A stretch of 44,079 nt of DNA from Nitrospira sp. (lineage in GTDB: Bacteria; Nitrospirota; Nitrospiria; Nitrospirales; Nitrospiraceae). Position numbers and translations under genes: made by a program. Shown in pieces: positions 1 through 7,608 of this stretch. How positions within the stretch are numbered: position 1 is the first letter of the stretch; each line of letters begins with the position of its first letter. Under the pieces are notes generated by a model, which ran no database searches, was not told the DNA's origin, and was given only the letters and a program-made list of their open reading frames with translations. Location of the stretch: positions 1-44,079 of the forward strand of contig JAHFEW010000031.1 of the NCBI GenBank assembly GCA_023248215.1, in the 5' to 3' direction.

Positions 1-120
1 CGCACTGTGCCACGCAATCAGCCTCAGGTGGTCGCTCCCGCGCTGCTACCACCGCTCCCGCTGTCAAAACGGAAATGGTATTCACAGGCCAAAAAACAAT
101 TAAACTAACAGTATTGGGTC

Positions 121-300
121 GGGTCTTGCAATCAAACATTACAGAACTCGTCATCGCTCTGCCTGGATAGGAGAGCCATGAAGCGATTTCATATCGCCTT
201 GGGCCTCTCGCGAAGATAGAGGGGCAAGTCTTGCAATCCAACATTGCGGAGCCTGTCCGCATGGAGGATCGATGAAAAAAACTCATGTCGCATCAGGCGT
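121..300 (+). repeat. Tandem degenerate leader-like repeat (two units)
   Basis: Two related units begin at about 123 and 227 with GTCTTGCAATC(A/C)AACATT. Each continues to a Shine-Dalgarno-like GGAG and an ATG: ATG178 opens a 13-codon peptide and ATG272 a 19-codon peptide. After each ATG the similarity continues weakly (AA codons, then CAT-rTCGC). The block looks like a tandem duplication of about 100 bp that has since diverged. A third copy lies at 895-933. I see no -10/-35 pair I would defend. Bases 1-120 hold nothing I can identify except an A+T-rich run near 90-115. Confidence 0.55.
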
Positions 301-473
301 CTCAGATGTGGAGGCGACTCGCCGAGCGTGACGTGAACGGGATTCTCTGGGAGCGCTTCACCGCGGACCAGCAGGCGGAAGAGATCCGACAGATCTGGCC
401 CTCGATGAGCTATCAATCGAATGTAATCCGCATGACTGGATCGAGCTGCGGAGGCAATGGCAGGGCCGATTGA
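285..473 (+). CDS. Small hypothetical protein (62 aa)
   Basis: This is an open frame of 62 residues with GC-rich third codon positions, the usual sign of coding in this genome. It has a Trp/Arg/Gln-rich helical composition and no signal or membrane segment. The GGAGG at 263-267 fits better with ATG272, which opens a 19-codon peptide in another frame. Translation of the longer frame therefore needs ATG285, about 17 nt from that site. I do not recognise the protein. It may be a degraded fragment read through the repeat unit that starts at 227. Confidence 0.3.
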   Translation: MSHQASQMWRRLAERDVNGILWERFTADQQAEEIRQIWPSMSYQSNVIRMTGSSCGGNGRAD

Positions 474-520
474 CAGGGGTCCACAGTAGCCCGTAGGCTA
501 AATAGAGGGGAGGGTTGGTG

Positions 521-844
521 ATGGCACTTCTTCTCGCGTTCTACCTCGTCTTTGTCGCAATCATTCCAGCATCAGCGTTAGAAGGTTCCCAGACGACCGC
601 GGCCACTGTCATCAAGGCCGATGTGTTGTATTGGGAAGGCGAGGAACTCATTGTGAAAGAATTCTCTGGTCACGAAGAGCGCCTCCTGGTGACCGCTGAG
701 ACAAAAATCGAGGGCGTGGCGGCCGGACGATTCAAAACCGGCGACAAGATCCTTGCTCAGATCACCGACGATAGGCGAGCGCTCTCCATCACATTGCAGC
801 TCCCGGACGGTGGGAGCAGCGGCATTCCGCCCGGCTCTCGCTAA
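521..844 (+). CDS. Secreted hypothetical protein
   Basis: The 107-residue protein has an N-terminal hydrophobic segment (about residues 2-17) ending in an ASA-like signal peptidase site, so it is probably exported. The mature part looks like a small beta-rich domain: alternating hydrophobic strands, a central Val-Ala-Ala-Gly-Arg-Phe-Lys-Thr-Gly-Asp turn, and a Gly/Pro-rich tail. The pattern recalls DUF5666/OB-like periplasmic proteins, but this is not certain. ATG521 is preferred over the in-frame TTG at 515 because AGGGGAGG at 506-513 sits 7 nt before it. The gene stands alone. Confidence 0.65.
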   Translation: MALLLAFYLVFVAIIPASALEGSQTTAATVIKADVLYWEGEELIVKEFSGHEERLLVTAETKIEGVAAGRFKTGDKILAQITDDRRALSITLQLPDGGSSGIPPGSR

Positions 845-859
845 ATCAGAGCCGATCAC

Positions 860-933
860 GAGTCGGTCTTACCATCCACATCCAGATACGCGGTTGGGTC
901 TTACAATCCAACATTGCGGAGCCTATCAGCGCA
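860..933 (+). repeat. Third copy of the leader-like repeat
   Basis: Bases 895-933 repeat the unit seen at 123 and 227 (GTCTTACAATCCAACATTGCGGAGCC). A weaker partial copy (GTCTTACCATCCACATCC) precedes it at about 866-883. As at the first two copies, it lies in the 5' region of a gene, here 50-90 nt before the NUDIX start. Its function is unknown. Confidence 0.5.
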
Positions 934-984
934 CGTCCTGTTCGCCCGGCCATGTGCGCGGCTGCTTGAATCAGGGAGCTTGAG

Positions 985-1479
985 ATGGGCGCCAAAAAAC
1001 TCAGCGCGGGCATTCTGTTGTACCGACTGCGTAGCGGTGAAGTCGAAGTCTTTCTCGTCCACCCCGGTGGACCATTTTGGGCCAAGAAGGATGAGGGAGC
1101 CTGGTCGATTCCGAAGGGTGAGTACGAGGCCGGCGCAGATACGCTCACCACGGCCAAGCGCGAGTTCCATGAGGAAACCGGTTTTACAGTCGATGGGACA
1201 TTTCATGCCCTGACCCCGCTGAAGCAGCCGAGCGGGAAAGTGATCTCAGCCTGGGCGGTGGAAGGCGATCTTGATGCGGCAGCGGTGAAGAGCAATACCT
1301 TCCCGATGGAATGGCCGCCCAAGTCCGGCAAGACTCAGGAGTTTCCCGAAGTGGATCGCGGAGCCTGGTTCGATCTGCCCAGCGCGGAGGTGAAATTGCA
1401 GGTAGGGCAGCGGGGCTTTCTGGATCAGCTACAACCACTGTTGCAGGACAGCGCACAACAAGGAGGTCAAGAAGGCTAA
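985..1479 (+). CDS. NUDIX hydrolase
   Basis: This 164-residue protein of the NUDIX superfamily presumably hydrolyses a nucleoside diphosphate linked to another moiety in the cytoplasm. The Nudix box lies at residues 45-67 and ends in REFHEETGF, which holds the catalytic/metal-binding glutamates. The first conserved Glu of the box (GX5E) is Ala51. The N-terminal half (SAGILLYR, then VEVFLVHPGGPFWAKKD) and the PKGEY and GAWF segments resemble the bacterial subgroup often described as DNA-mismatch or Ap4A-type hydrolases. The substrate cannot be read from sequence. GGGAGC precedes the ATG. The gene is monocistronic, with the leader-like repeat upstream. Confidence 0.9.
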   Translation: MGAKKLSAGILLYRLRSGEVEVFLVHPGGPFWAKKDEGAWSIPKGEYEAGADTLTTAKREFHEETGFTVDGTFHALTPLKQPSGKVISAWAVEGDLDAAAVKSNTFPMEWPPKSGKTQEFPEVDRGAWFDLPSAEVKLQVGQRGFLDQLQPLLQDSAQQGGQEG

Positions 1480-1766
1480 CCCATTGAGTGAGTTTTTCCC
1501 GCGGACAGGAACTGCCGGTGGTTGTCTTGAATCGCGTGGGCGCCGCGAAATTGAATCCGTTGTCTCGTGCTATGTTTTTGGCGATCAAGCCCAGGAGGAA
1601 TCTACTGCTGACTGTCCGGACCGGACGCTCCCGATTGACAGAACGATCGGCAATACGTAGCCTATGGTCGACTTCTGTGTGAGGGGCGACGTCGGTGGTT
1701 GACCGGCAGTGGATGCTAGTCATGCATCTGTCAGAGTGAAAAGGCCGGCGTTGATCGGGAGGCCGC
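1480..1766. other. Intergenic region without a recognised gene
   Basis: These 287 bases separate the NUDIX gene from the lipoprotein gene. A 64-codon open frame at 1488-1682 has no ribosome binding site and unlikely composition, so I do not call it. No clear hairpin or promoter is visible. Confidence 0.5.
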
Positions 1767-2525
1767 ATGTTCGCACCACCGACAACTCGCTTCCTGCCTA
1801 CGCTAGTTGCTTCCATCATGTCCTGCCTGTTGGTCTCCTGCGTATCTCTTGAGTTCGACCGGATGACGGGAACGACATTCCCTTCTCAACAAATGGTCAA
1901 TGGCCAGCCGGTGACATTGGGCACGATCTACAATGACGCGGGCATCAAGCTGACTGTAGAAGAAGACGACACGGCGATTCAGCCGCTCAACATCGCGGAA
2001 GACGACTGCATCAGCGATGCCGAATTGGCGACGGTAGAAAACGGGCATCGTCATCTGTCCCTATTCCCCACCGCCGCCTGTCCCTTTCAGTTTTGCAATA
2101 CCTATCACCTCTACGGCGTGGTCGTGAATCACTATGGCGAGGTCCTGGATGCCTGCCTTCCGGAATTCGTCTTGGGCAAGATGTGGCAGGGCCATACCAG
2201 GTCGGCCTTCGCCATTTTCTATCGCATGAACACGATTCAGACCAACGGCGCCGAGTACCTGCGCACGACGGCGCATGAGATCGGTCATGCGTTCAATCTC
2301 CACCACAGCGACGGCGACGGCACCTCCATCATGACGCAAAGCGATGACCTTGTCGGCGAACCGGTCTATCGATTTTCGGACCAGAGCCGGGATCATTTGG
2401 AGAATCATCCTGCGCAGTGCAAATTTCCTGGCGCCATCGGCGGCGCGCCGTTCACATGGGTCATCAATGACCATGCGGCCTGGGCGCATCCCATGGAGGA
2501 ATTAACGATCACCAATTGTGAGTGA
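1767..2525 (+). CDS. Lipoprotein zinc metalloprotease (metzincin-like)
   Basis: The 252-residue protein has a lipoprotein signal with lipobox LVSC (residues 22-25). The protease signature HEIGHAFNLHH starts at residue 170, with H170, H174 and H180 as probable zinc ligands, E171 as catalytic base and Asn177 in place of the usual Gly. A candidate Met-turn SIMTQ lies at 187-191. It is therefore a membrane-anchored, envelope-located metzincin-like peptidase; its target is unknown. Several cysteines (81, 105, 110, 130) may form disulphides. GGGAGG lies 4 nt before the ATG. The next gene starts 16 nt downstream, and its possible GTG start overlaps this gene's end, so the two are probably co-transcribed. 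Confidence 0.8.
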   Translation: MFAPPTTRFLPTLVASIMSCLLVSCVSLEFDRMTGTTFPSQQMVNGQPVTLGTIYNDAGIKLTVEEDDTAIQPLNIAEDDCISDAELATVENGHRHLSLFPTAACPFQFCNTYHLYGVVVNHYGEVLDACLPEFVLGKMWQGHTRSAFAIFYRMNTIQTNGAEYLRTTAHEIGHAFNLHHSDGDGTSIMTQSDDLVGEPVYRFSDQSRDHLENHPAQCKFPGAIGGAPFTWVINDHAAWAHPMEELTITNCE

Positions 2526-2541
2526 GAGTGGAGATTGTCGG

Positions 2542-3513
2542 ATGGACCTCTTTCGTACCGCGCGTCCAAGCACGAATTCCGTCTGCGCCTGCGCGCTTGC
2601 GCTCCTGTCCTTCGTGCTGCCGGTCGGTCCTGGTCTTGCCCAGGAACGCCCCAGCTCCGCCGCACTAGAGCTCAAGCTCGAGATTGGGAAGTCCGCCCTG
2701 GTGCTCGGAGAGCCGGTCTATGCGATGGTCCGGCTCGTCAATGTGGGCGTGAAGCCGGTGGACGTGTTCAAGCTGCTCGATCCGCAAACGGGTGCTCTCC
2801 AAATTGAAGTGTCGAGCTCGAGCAGGCCTCGCTTTGTATTTCTGCCGTTGTTTTACACCGATGCCGTGCACGCTCGGACAGCCCTCTCTCCGGGCGAGGA
2901 CATCGCTGCGGCCTTTCCAATCTTCTATGGCGCCCTGGGATGGACGTTTGACCGGCCGGGTACCTATCGCGTCACCGCCGAGTATCGACATCCGAGTGGG
3001 GTGCACAGCGAGCCCGTACGGTCAACCCCGATGGCTGTCACAGTCGCAGACGAGGGGAGAATCGGCGCGTTCTTGATGACCGGCACGTCCGCGAGCGAGG
3101 AGGCCGCGAAATTTCTTCTATGGCAGCGAGGGGATCAATTGCAGGCGGGGCAGGCGTTGGTGAAAGACTTGCTCAAGACGTATCCCGATTCGCCGGTGGC
3201 CGATTACGCGCTGCTGGCGTTCGGGAGAAATCTGAGCCGGAGTTTTCGCAATTATGCCACCGGGCGGATCCGCCAAGCCGACTGCGAGCCGGCGCTGAAC
3301 TATTTTCAGAAAGTACGGTCCGATCGACTACCGGCCTTTTTGCAGATTCAGCAACGCTTGGATGAAGCTCGGTGCCATATCAGGCTGTCCCAACCGGCGC
3401 AGGCCCGAGAGTCGATGACGCGGGCCAAACAGTTGGGCGCCGGCCGCCCGGAGTTCCGGCTGTTGTTTCAGCAGGCGGTGCGTCTGGAACCGGCACTGCA
3501 GCAGGCTCCCTAG
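2542..3513 (+). CDS. Secreted TPR-containing hypothetical protein
   Basis: This 323-residue protein has an N-terminal hydrophobic signal ending near GLAQE. About residues 30-165 read as an Ig-like/beta-sandwich domain (LKLEIGKS, GEPVYAMVRLVNVG, a GTYRVTAEY strand). The C-terminal third is helical and TPR-like (QALVKDLLKTYPDSPVADYALL, with repeats continuing to the end). ATG2542 is chosen because GGAGA precedes it; a GTG at 2518 in the same frame would overlap the protease gene. It may act with the protease upstream on an envelope substrate, which is inference from adjacency. I do not recognise a named family. Confidence 0.75.
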   Translation: MDLFRTARPSTNSVCACALALLSFVLPVGPGLAQERPSSAALELKLEIGKSALVLGEPVYAMVRLVNVGVKPVDVFKLLDPQTGALQIEVSSSSRPRFVFLPLFYTDAVHARTALSPGEDIAAAFPIFYGALGWTFDRPGTYRVTAEYRHPSGVHSEPVRSTPMAVTVADEGRIGAFLMTGTSASEEAAKFLLWQRGDQLQAGQALVKDLLKTYPDSPVADYALLAFGRNLSRSFRNYATGRIRQADCEPALNYFQKVRSDRLPAFLQIQQRLDEARCHIRLSQPAQARESMTRAKQLGAGRPEFRLLFQQAVRLEPALQQAP

Positions 3514-3580
3514 TTACCGTCCAGTCCGCCTCACATTGGCAAACATTCCAACGTGATGTCTCATTTCCTGTGGAGAGGGA

Positions 3581-3598
3581 GGGAGGCCGTCGCCTCCC
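3581..3598. terminator. Possible bidirectional hairpin terminator
   Basis: The stem GGGAGG (3581-3586) / CCTCCC (3593-3598) has a 6-base loop and lies between two convergent genes. There is no long T-run, so its efficiency as an intrinsic terminator is uncertain. Confidence 0.35.
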
Positions 3599-3630
3599 CC
3601 CGGTTATCTCATACCCGTTCTCCTATTCAT

Positions 3631-4153
3631 TCATCGAGTGTCTTCTACATAGGTAATGCTTTTCAGTATCGCCTCCTTCGGAATCACCGACTTGTAGGCG
3701 TAATAGTTGTCTTGGGTATGGGGAAGGTGTCCGGTCTCAATGTGCACACTCGTGGGATCGTTCGTTGCGCTTGAATCAGCGTCTGCCGATGCGCACTGCG
3801 CGTTGCCATTCGCGAGATTGCTACAGGTGAAAAACTCCCCTTTGAATTTGCCTTTGAACTGGCCGCTTGGTTGGCCTTGAACGGGCAGTGCTGATCCTCT
3901 CTGATAACGAACGTCCACAAACTGTATCTTGCTCTCGCTGCTGTCCCGCGTGATGGGACACACGACCTCGACATCTTTCCCTATCGCTTGAACTCCTCTC
4001 GCCATGTAGCGAAGGTTTTCATGGTCTTGTGCTTTTTCGGCTTGGCACACGGTGCCGCTGAGAATTTTACGATCTGTGGAACCAAACGCAAATGGCACAA
4101 CGCTCATGTGCGTCATGGTCACCATGACCAAATATGTGTAGTGCTGTTTTCAT
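3631..4153 (-). CDS. Secreted hypothetical protein with apparent frameshift in the signal peptide
   Basis: The main frame (3631-4131) encodes a protein of about 160 residues. It has KFKGEFFTCSNL in the centre and YYAYKSVIPKEAILKSI near the C-terminus. No good start with a ribosome site exists in this frame. A well-placed AAGGA and ATG (4151-4153) lie just upstream in another frame and encode MKTALHIFG before diverging. Deleting one base from the 3-base A/T run at 4130-4132 joins the two into a convincing signal peptide (MKTALHILVM, then a hydrophobic run to PFAFGS). Either the gene has a one-base insertion, or there is a sequencing error, or translation starts at ATG4125. The family is not recognised. 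Confidence 0.5.
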
Positions 4154-4540
4154 GGCACAGGTCCTTTCAAGGTGTATGGTTTTGGCCTTGCACAGGGAGA
4201 CCGCGCAAGTTCTGCAAGGTAACCCCGCTCGCGCGTGCGGAGGTTCGTTGTCGAGACGCTGCAACTACCAATTTAGACTTGCAACTGTTGTGAACCTCCG
4301 GGGCTTCAACAACAGTGTTCAGCAATGTATGTGCCATGCACGAACGTTCACCAGGCACTTCAAAAGCCATTGTTCTCTCATGTAGCGTCGCATTGGGAAC
4401 AGTGCTATTGCACGGGAGGTCGCGCCTCGCGTATCGAATGCCATACAGCAGGAGTATCGGAAGCAATACAATGATCAGGCCGGCATTCAGGAGTGGTAAG
4501 ATGGGGCCGTTGTATCCACTCCGCACCGGAGGTAACAGTC
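4154..4540. other. Intergenic region with a hairpin
   Basis: This is a 387-base gap, less GC-rich than its surroundings. An imperfect inverted repeat lies at 4284-4316 (ACTGTTGTGAA against TTCAACAACAGT). A minus-strand frame covering 4167-4526 contains one hydrophobic stretch but has no ATG or ribosome site at its beginning, so it is not called. Confidence 0.4.
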
Positions 4541-4927
4541 ATGAAACCACCAATCACACTTGGTGCAGTCTGGCATTTCGGACTTGCCGTTCACGATCCG
4601 CGGCGCAGCGCGAAATGGTTCATGCGGATACTGGGTTTGCGCAAGGAGTTCGAGTACGAGGGGGGTGTCGGAGTCGGGAACGAGCACGTCCTGATCGTCT
4701 TCTCGAAGGGCAAGCCGTCGCCAAAAACGATCGGGCACATGTCGTTTCATCTGCCCAACATGGCTACGCTGCGAAAGGCCCTCGCGCATCTGAAGAAGCA
4801 CAAGGTTGAGGTGGAAGATCCGGGAGACGAAATCGGCCCGGTGGCTTCCGGCTCCCGGAGCATGGGCCTCTGGTTTCACGATCCCGACGGCTACCGCTGG
4901 GAGCTGTCCGTTCAAAGTAGAAAATAG
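4541..4927 (+). CDS. VOC (glyoxalase/bleomycin resistance/dioxygenase) family protein
   Basis: The 128-residue single-domain protein has the paired beta-alpha-beta-beta-beta layout of the vicinal oxygen chelate superfamily. WHFGLAVHDPRRSAKWF and LGLRKEFEY form the first module. HMSFHLPNMATLRKALAHL and GLWFHDPDGYRWEL form the second. His near the start of strand 1, His in HMSFH and Glu in the last WEL are the usual metal-ligand positions. The reaction cannot be assigned; VOC proteins include isomerases, dioxygenases and drug-binding proteins. ATG4541 has GGAGGT 9 nt upstream, and a longer frame from 4493 lacks this support. Confidence 0.85.
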   Translation: MKPPITLGAVWHFGLAVHDPRRSAKWFMRILGLRKEFEYEGGVGVGNEHVLIVFSKGKPSPKTIGHMSFHLPNMATLRKALAHLKKHKVEVEDPGDEIGPVASGSRSMGLWFHDPDGYRWELSVQSRK

Positions 4928-5013
4928 CGGGCAAGTTCACGGAGCTCGATGCGCGACAGCCTCTCCGTTTGTCTTAGGCGAGCAAAGCCTGAAATGTGAC
5001 GGGTTTTTGCCGA

Positions 5014-7197
5014 TCAGTAGCGGCGCCAGCTGCCGCGGCCGCGTGTGCCGGTCTCGGTGGGACTGAACCGGCGGGAATCCGAATCCGCTGACGCCCGGTT
5101 CAGAAAGCTCCTCCAGCCATACAACTGTTGCTGATCAGAGGTCCGCTCGAAGCACTTCACCGCCGCCGCGGCCACACGGTGGGATTTCCAGAGGTCGTCC
5201 CTCGGCCGTTGATAAGCGTTTGCGCCGCCTGTCCGGGCGCGGCCGTCATAGTCCAACAACTTTCGGAAATGCCCGGCAGCCTTGTCACACTGACCAAGCC
5301 CCGCCAGCTCGACCGCCGCGAGGGCGCGGTTCGTGCGCATGAGTTCGCCGAACGTCGGCGCCACTTGCCTGGTGCCCTTGGCCAGGGTCGGAAGCGGAAA
5401 CATGGCCGTATGGACGTGCTCCTTTAGCGCCGCGTCTTTGAACCACGATTCGATGTTCACGTTCTGTAAATATAAGTCTGCCGCCTGCTGCGGGTGCCGG
5501 GCACTGACCAGCTCCGCGATGCGACTGCGCAGCTCGATCGGCCGTCCGGCTTCGTTGACGTACCAATACCCGCTGCCCTTGATCCATGACCCTCCGCGCT
5601 GGATGGCATGCGCTTCCTCTAAGGCGAATGCCGCGCGGTAGAGCGCCAACGCGTCGTCGTTCTTGCCCTGGGCCTCGGCGATCACCGCCATGTAGGCGAG
5701 CGTGCGGGCGTCGCCGGGATCGACGGATACCGCCTTGTCAAGAAAGCCCGCGCCCTCCGTCAGTTTTCCTCCGGCAATAAGGTCCCATGCCCAGTCCAAT
5801 TGTGTCGCCGCCGTGGTGTGCTCGAGGTTGCGGCCGATGGTCGCCTGATCCATATAGGTATCGACCCGACCGAGTTCGGAGTAGGCGTTGGCGAGACTGT
5901 AGTGATAATGTCTGGTGCTTGGGTCCAGCTTCACCGCCTTTTCCCACGACTTCGCCGCCACCTCCCAGTCCTTGGCGGCGAAGGCCATGGAGCCGACAAA
6001 GTCGTGGCTCGCTGCATCGTTGGCGAGTGTGGTCAGGGCGCGTCGAATATAATCGCGAGCGGTCCCGAGCAGATTGGCCGCCTGCGCATCGTAGTTGTTG
6101 GCCTTTGCGAGTCCTGCCGCCGTGGGCGTCTCCGTGTATTCGTACACCGTATTGCCGATCTTCTCCTCCCAGTGGCGCGTCATGCGCAGGCTGATCGACG
6201 CCGCCACCCGCTGGGCCGCCGCGGCGCGCATAACATCCCGCATCAGCTTGAGGACGTCGCGGTCGCTGGTACCGGTGGCGATTGCGCGACGCAAATACCG
6301 TTCGGCGTTGGCCCACATATCCTGACGGATTTCCATCCGCGCCAGTCCGGCCAGGGAAGGCACGTGATCCGGCTTAATCGCCAACGCTTGATTGAACATT
6401 TGTTTGGCCTGCTGGAGTTCGGCCTCTTTGAGCGCCTTGCCTTGCTGCCGGTAGTCGATCACATAGCGTGTCGGCTCGACCGAGTCGCCGCGGACATCGA
6501 CCTCTTCAAGAATGAAGCGCCCGACCGCCGCCAGACGATTCGGATCTTTCGGCTGTGCCAGGAGCGCCCACGCGAGTTCCCGGCGTGTGTCGGAGTAAAC
6601 TTCGTCGCCGAGCAGGCGCTCGTTGTTGGACGCCGTGAGAAGTTGTACCGCCCGATCCGCCAGCTGATCCATGGACAGGCCGTCACGGGCGGCCTTGAGC
6701 AGATCGGCGTGAAGCTTCGAGGCTCGTTCCTTGGGGGTCGCTGCCAGAGCCTTCTCGATGCGGCGGCTTGCGGTTTCGATTGCCTTGCTTCGATCCTTCG
6801 GGTCAAGCTGCCGCGCGAATTCCAGATCATGTGTGGCCTGGCGGGCTGCCCCCATCTCGCCTGCGCTGACGGCGCGCACCACATAGCCATCGACCCAGGC
6901 TGGTTTCCAGCTCAACACGATCGACATCTGCTGCCGCGCCTGTTCGTGGTGGTCGGACATGGAGAGCGCCGTGGCATAACAGGCGCGAGCGGTCATGTTG
7001 GTCGGTGACGAATCGACGAGCGGCCGGAGGATGGCGAGGGCTTGTGTCAGCTCGCTTGCAAGAACGAGATCACAGCCGCGCTTGACCTGAGGGTTGCTGG
7101 AGGGGTTCAGGGTCGTCGCCGGTGGGACGGGTTCAGCCGCACCGGCATGGCTGGCGATGCTCACGATCATCGCCAGGACTGCCGTGATGAGCCGCAT
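5014..7197 (-). CDS. Large exported tetratricopeptide-repeat protein
   Basis: The 727-residue protein starts with a cleavable signal (MRLITAVLAMIVSIASHAGA) and is built almost entirely of helical pairs. Recognisable TPR units include ALAILRPLVDSSPTNMTARA, KQMFNQALAIKPDHVPSLAG, AAKSWEKAVKLDPSTRHYHY and ALYRAAFALEEAHAIQ. It is likely a periplasmic scaffold for protein interaction; no catalytic domain is visible. GGAGGT lies just before ATG7197, so the 90 extra codons of the open frame upstream are not used. The gene is transcribed away from the cyclase-like gene at 7609. Confidence 0.85.
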   Translation of the reverse strand: MRLITAVLAMIVSIASHAGAAEPVPPATTLNPSSNPQVKRGCDLVLASELTQALAILRPLVDSSPTNMTARACYATALSMSDHHEQARQQMSIVLSWKPAWVDGYVVRAVSAGEMGAARQATHDLEFARQLDPKDRSKAIETASRRIEKALAATPKERASKLHADLLKAARDGLSMDQLADRAVQLLTASNNERLLGDEVYSDTRRELAWALLAQPKDPNRLAAVGRFILEEVDVRGDSVEPTRYVIDYRQQGKALKEAELQQAKQMFNQALAIKPDHVPSLAGLARMEIRQDMWANAERYLRRAIATGTSDRDVLKLMRDVMRAAAAQRVAASISLRMTRHWEEKIGNTVYEYTETPTAAGLAKANNYDAQAANLLGTARDYIRRALTTLANDAASHDFVGSMAFAAKDWEVAAKSWEKAVKLDPSTRHYHYSLANAYSELGRVDTYMDQATIGRNLEHTTAATQLDWAWDLIAGGKLTEGAGFLDKAVSVDPGDARTLAYMAVIAEAQGKNDDALALYRAAFALEEAHAIQRGGSWIKGSGYWYVNEAGRPIELRSRIAELVSARHPQQAADLYLQNVNIESWFKDAALKEHVHTAMFPLPTLAKGTRQVAPTFGELMRTNRALAAVELAGLGQCDKAAGHFRKLLDYDGRARTGGANAYQRPRDDLWKSHRVAAAAVKCFERTSDQQQLYGWRSFLNRASADSDSRRFSPTETGTRGRGSWRRY

Positions 7198-7357
7198 GGA
7201 CACCTCCCGATCGACGGTGCGCGATCTTACAGCCTCTCCTACGGCACTCACAATATCAGGCTTGACGGCCTCCGGCCTCCTATCCTGTGCTTCTCTCTCA
7301 GTGGGAAACTTCCTCACGCATGAGCAGCAATAGACTCTCCTCGAGCACAACATTATT

Positions 7358-7545
7358 TTAAATCTTGTCGCAGATCGTTTTCCTGGTGGTCTCAAAGAGA
7401 GTGAGCGGTACGCCAACTCCGGGCACGATCGGGTAAATGGGCCCGATCCGTTCATCAAGGCGATCATGGCTCACTGCTTCTCCGACCAGCGCGCTTCCCC
7501 GATCATCCCATCCTTCCTGCTGTTTGACTTGACCATCCGCCCGTT
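7358..7545 (-). pseudogene. Remnant of a DHFR/RibD-family gene (C-terminal part)
   Basis: The minus strand here translates to segments matching the C-terminal half of the intact DHFR-family protein at 25136-25648. GSALVGEAVSHDRLDE corresponds to GSALVGEAIAHDLLDE, and PIVPGVGVPL corresponds to PIVLGDGVPL. A preceding VKQQEG matches KRREG. The frame closes with TAA at 7358-7360. There is no start codon and no N-terminal catalytic half, so this is a decayed duplicate. It fills half of the 411-base divergent gap between the genes starting at 7197 and 7609; the rest shows no clear element. Confidence 0.65.
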
Positions 7546-7608
7546 CGCATCGGATACTCGCGCTCCCTTCCCTGGCATGAATGCTTCAATGGCAGAAGGA
7601 CTTGTAGC

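Noticed and set aside
1184-1819. Long minus-strand frame of 211 codons
   Set aside because: It is antisense to the NUDIX gene and the intergenic region, is Arg/Pro/Ser-rich, and has no domain; it is a shadow in a GC-rich genome.
4167-4526. Minus-strand frame with a hydrophobic stretch (LIIVLLPILLLYGIRYA)
   Set aside because: It begins with a GTG lacking a ribosome site, overlaps the VOC gene's ribosome region, and the second half has non-coding composition.
5800-7008. 402-codon plus-strand frame opposite the large TPR gene
   Set aside because: His/Arg/Gly-rich composition is typical of an antisense shadow. The opposite strand has a signal peptide, ribosome site and clear TPR repeats.
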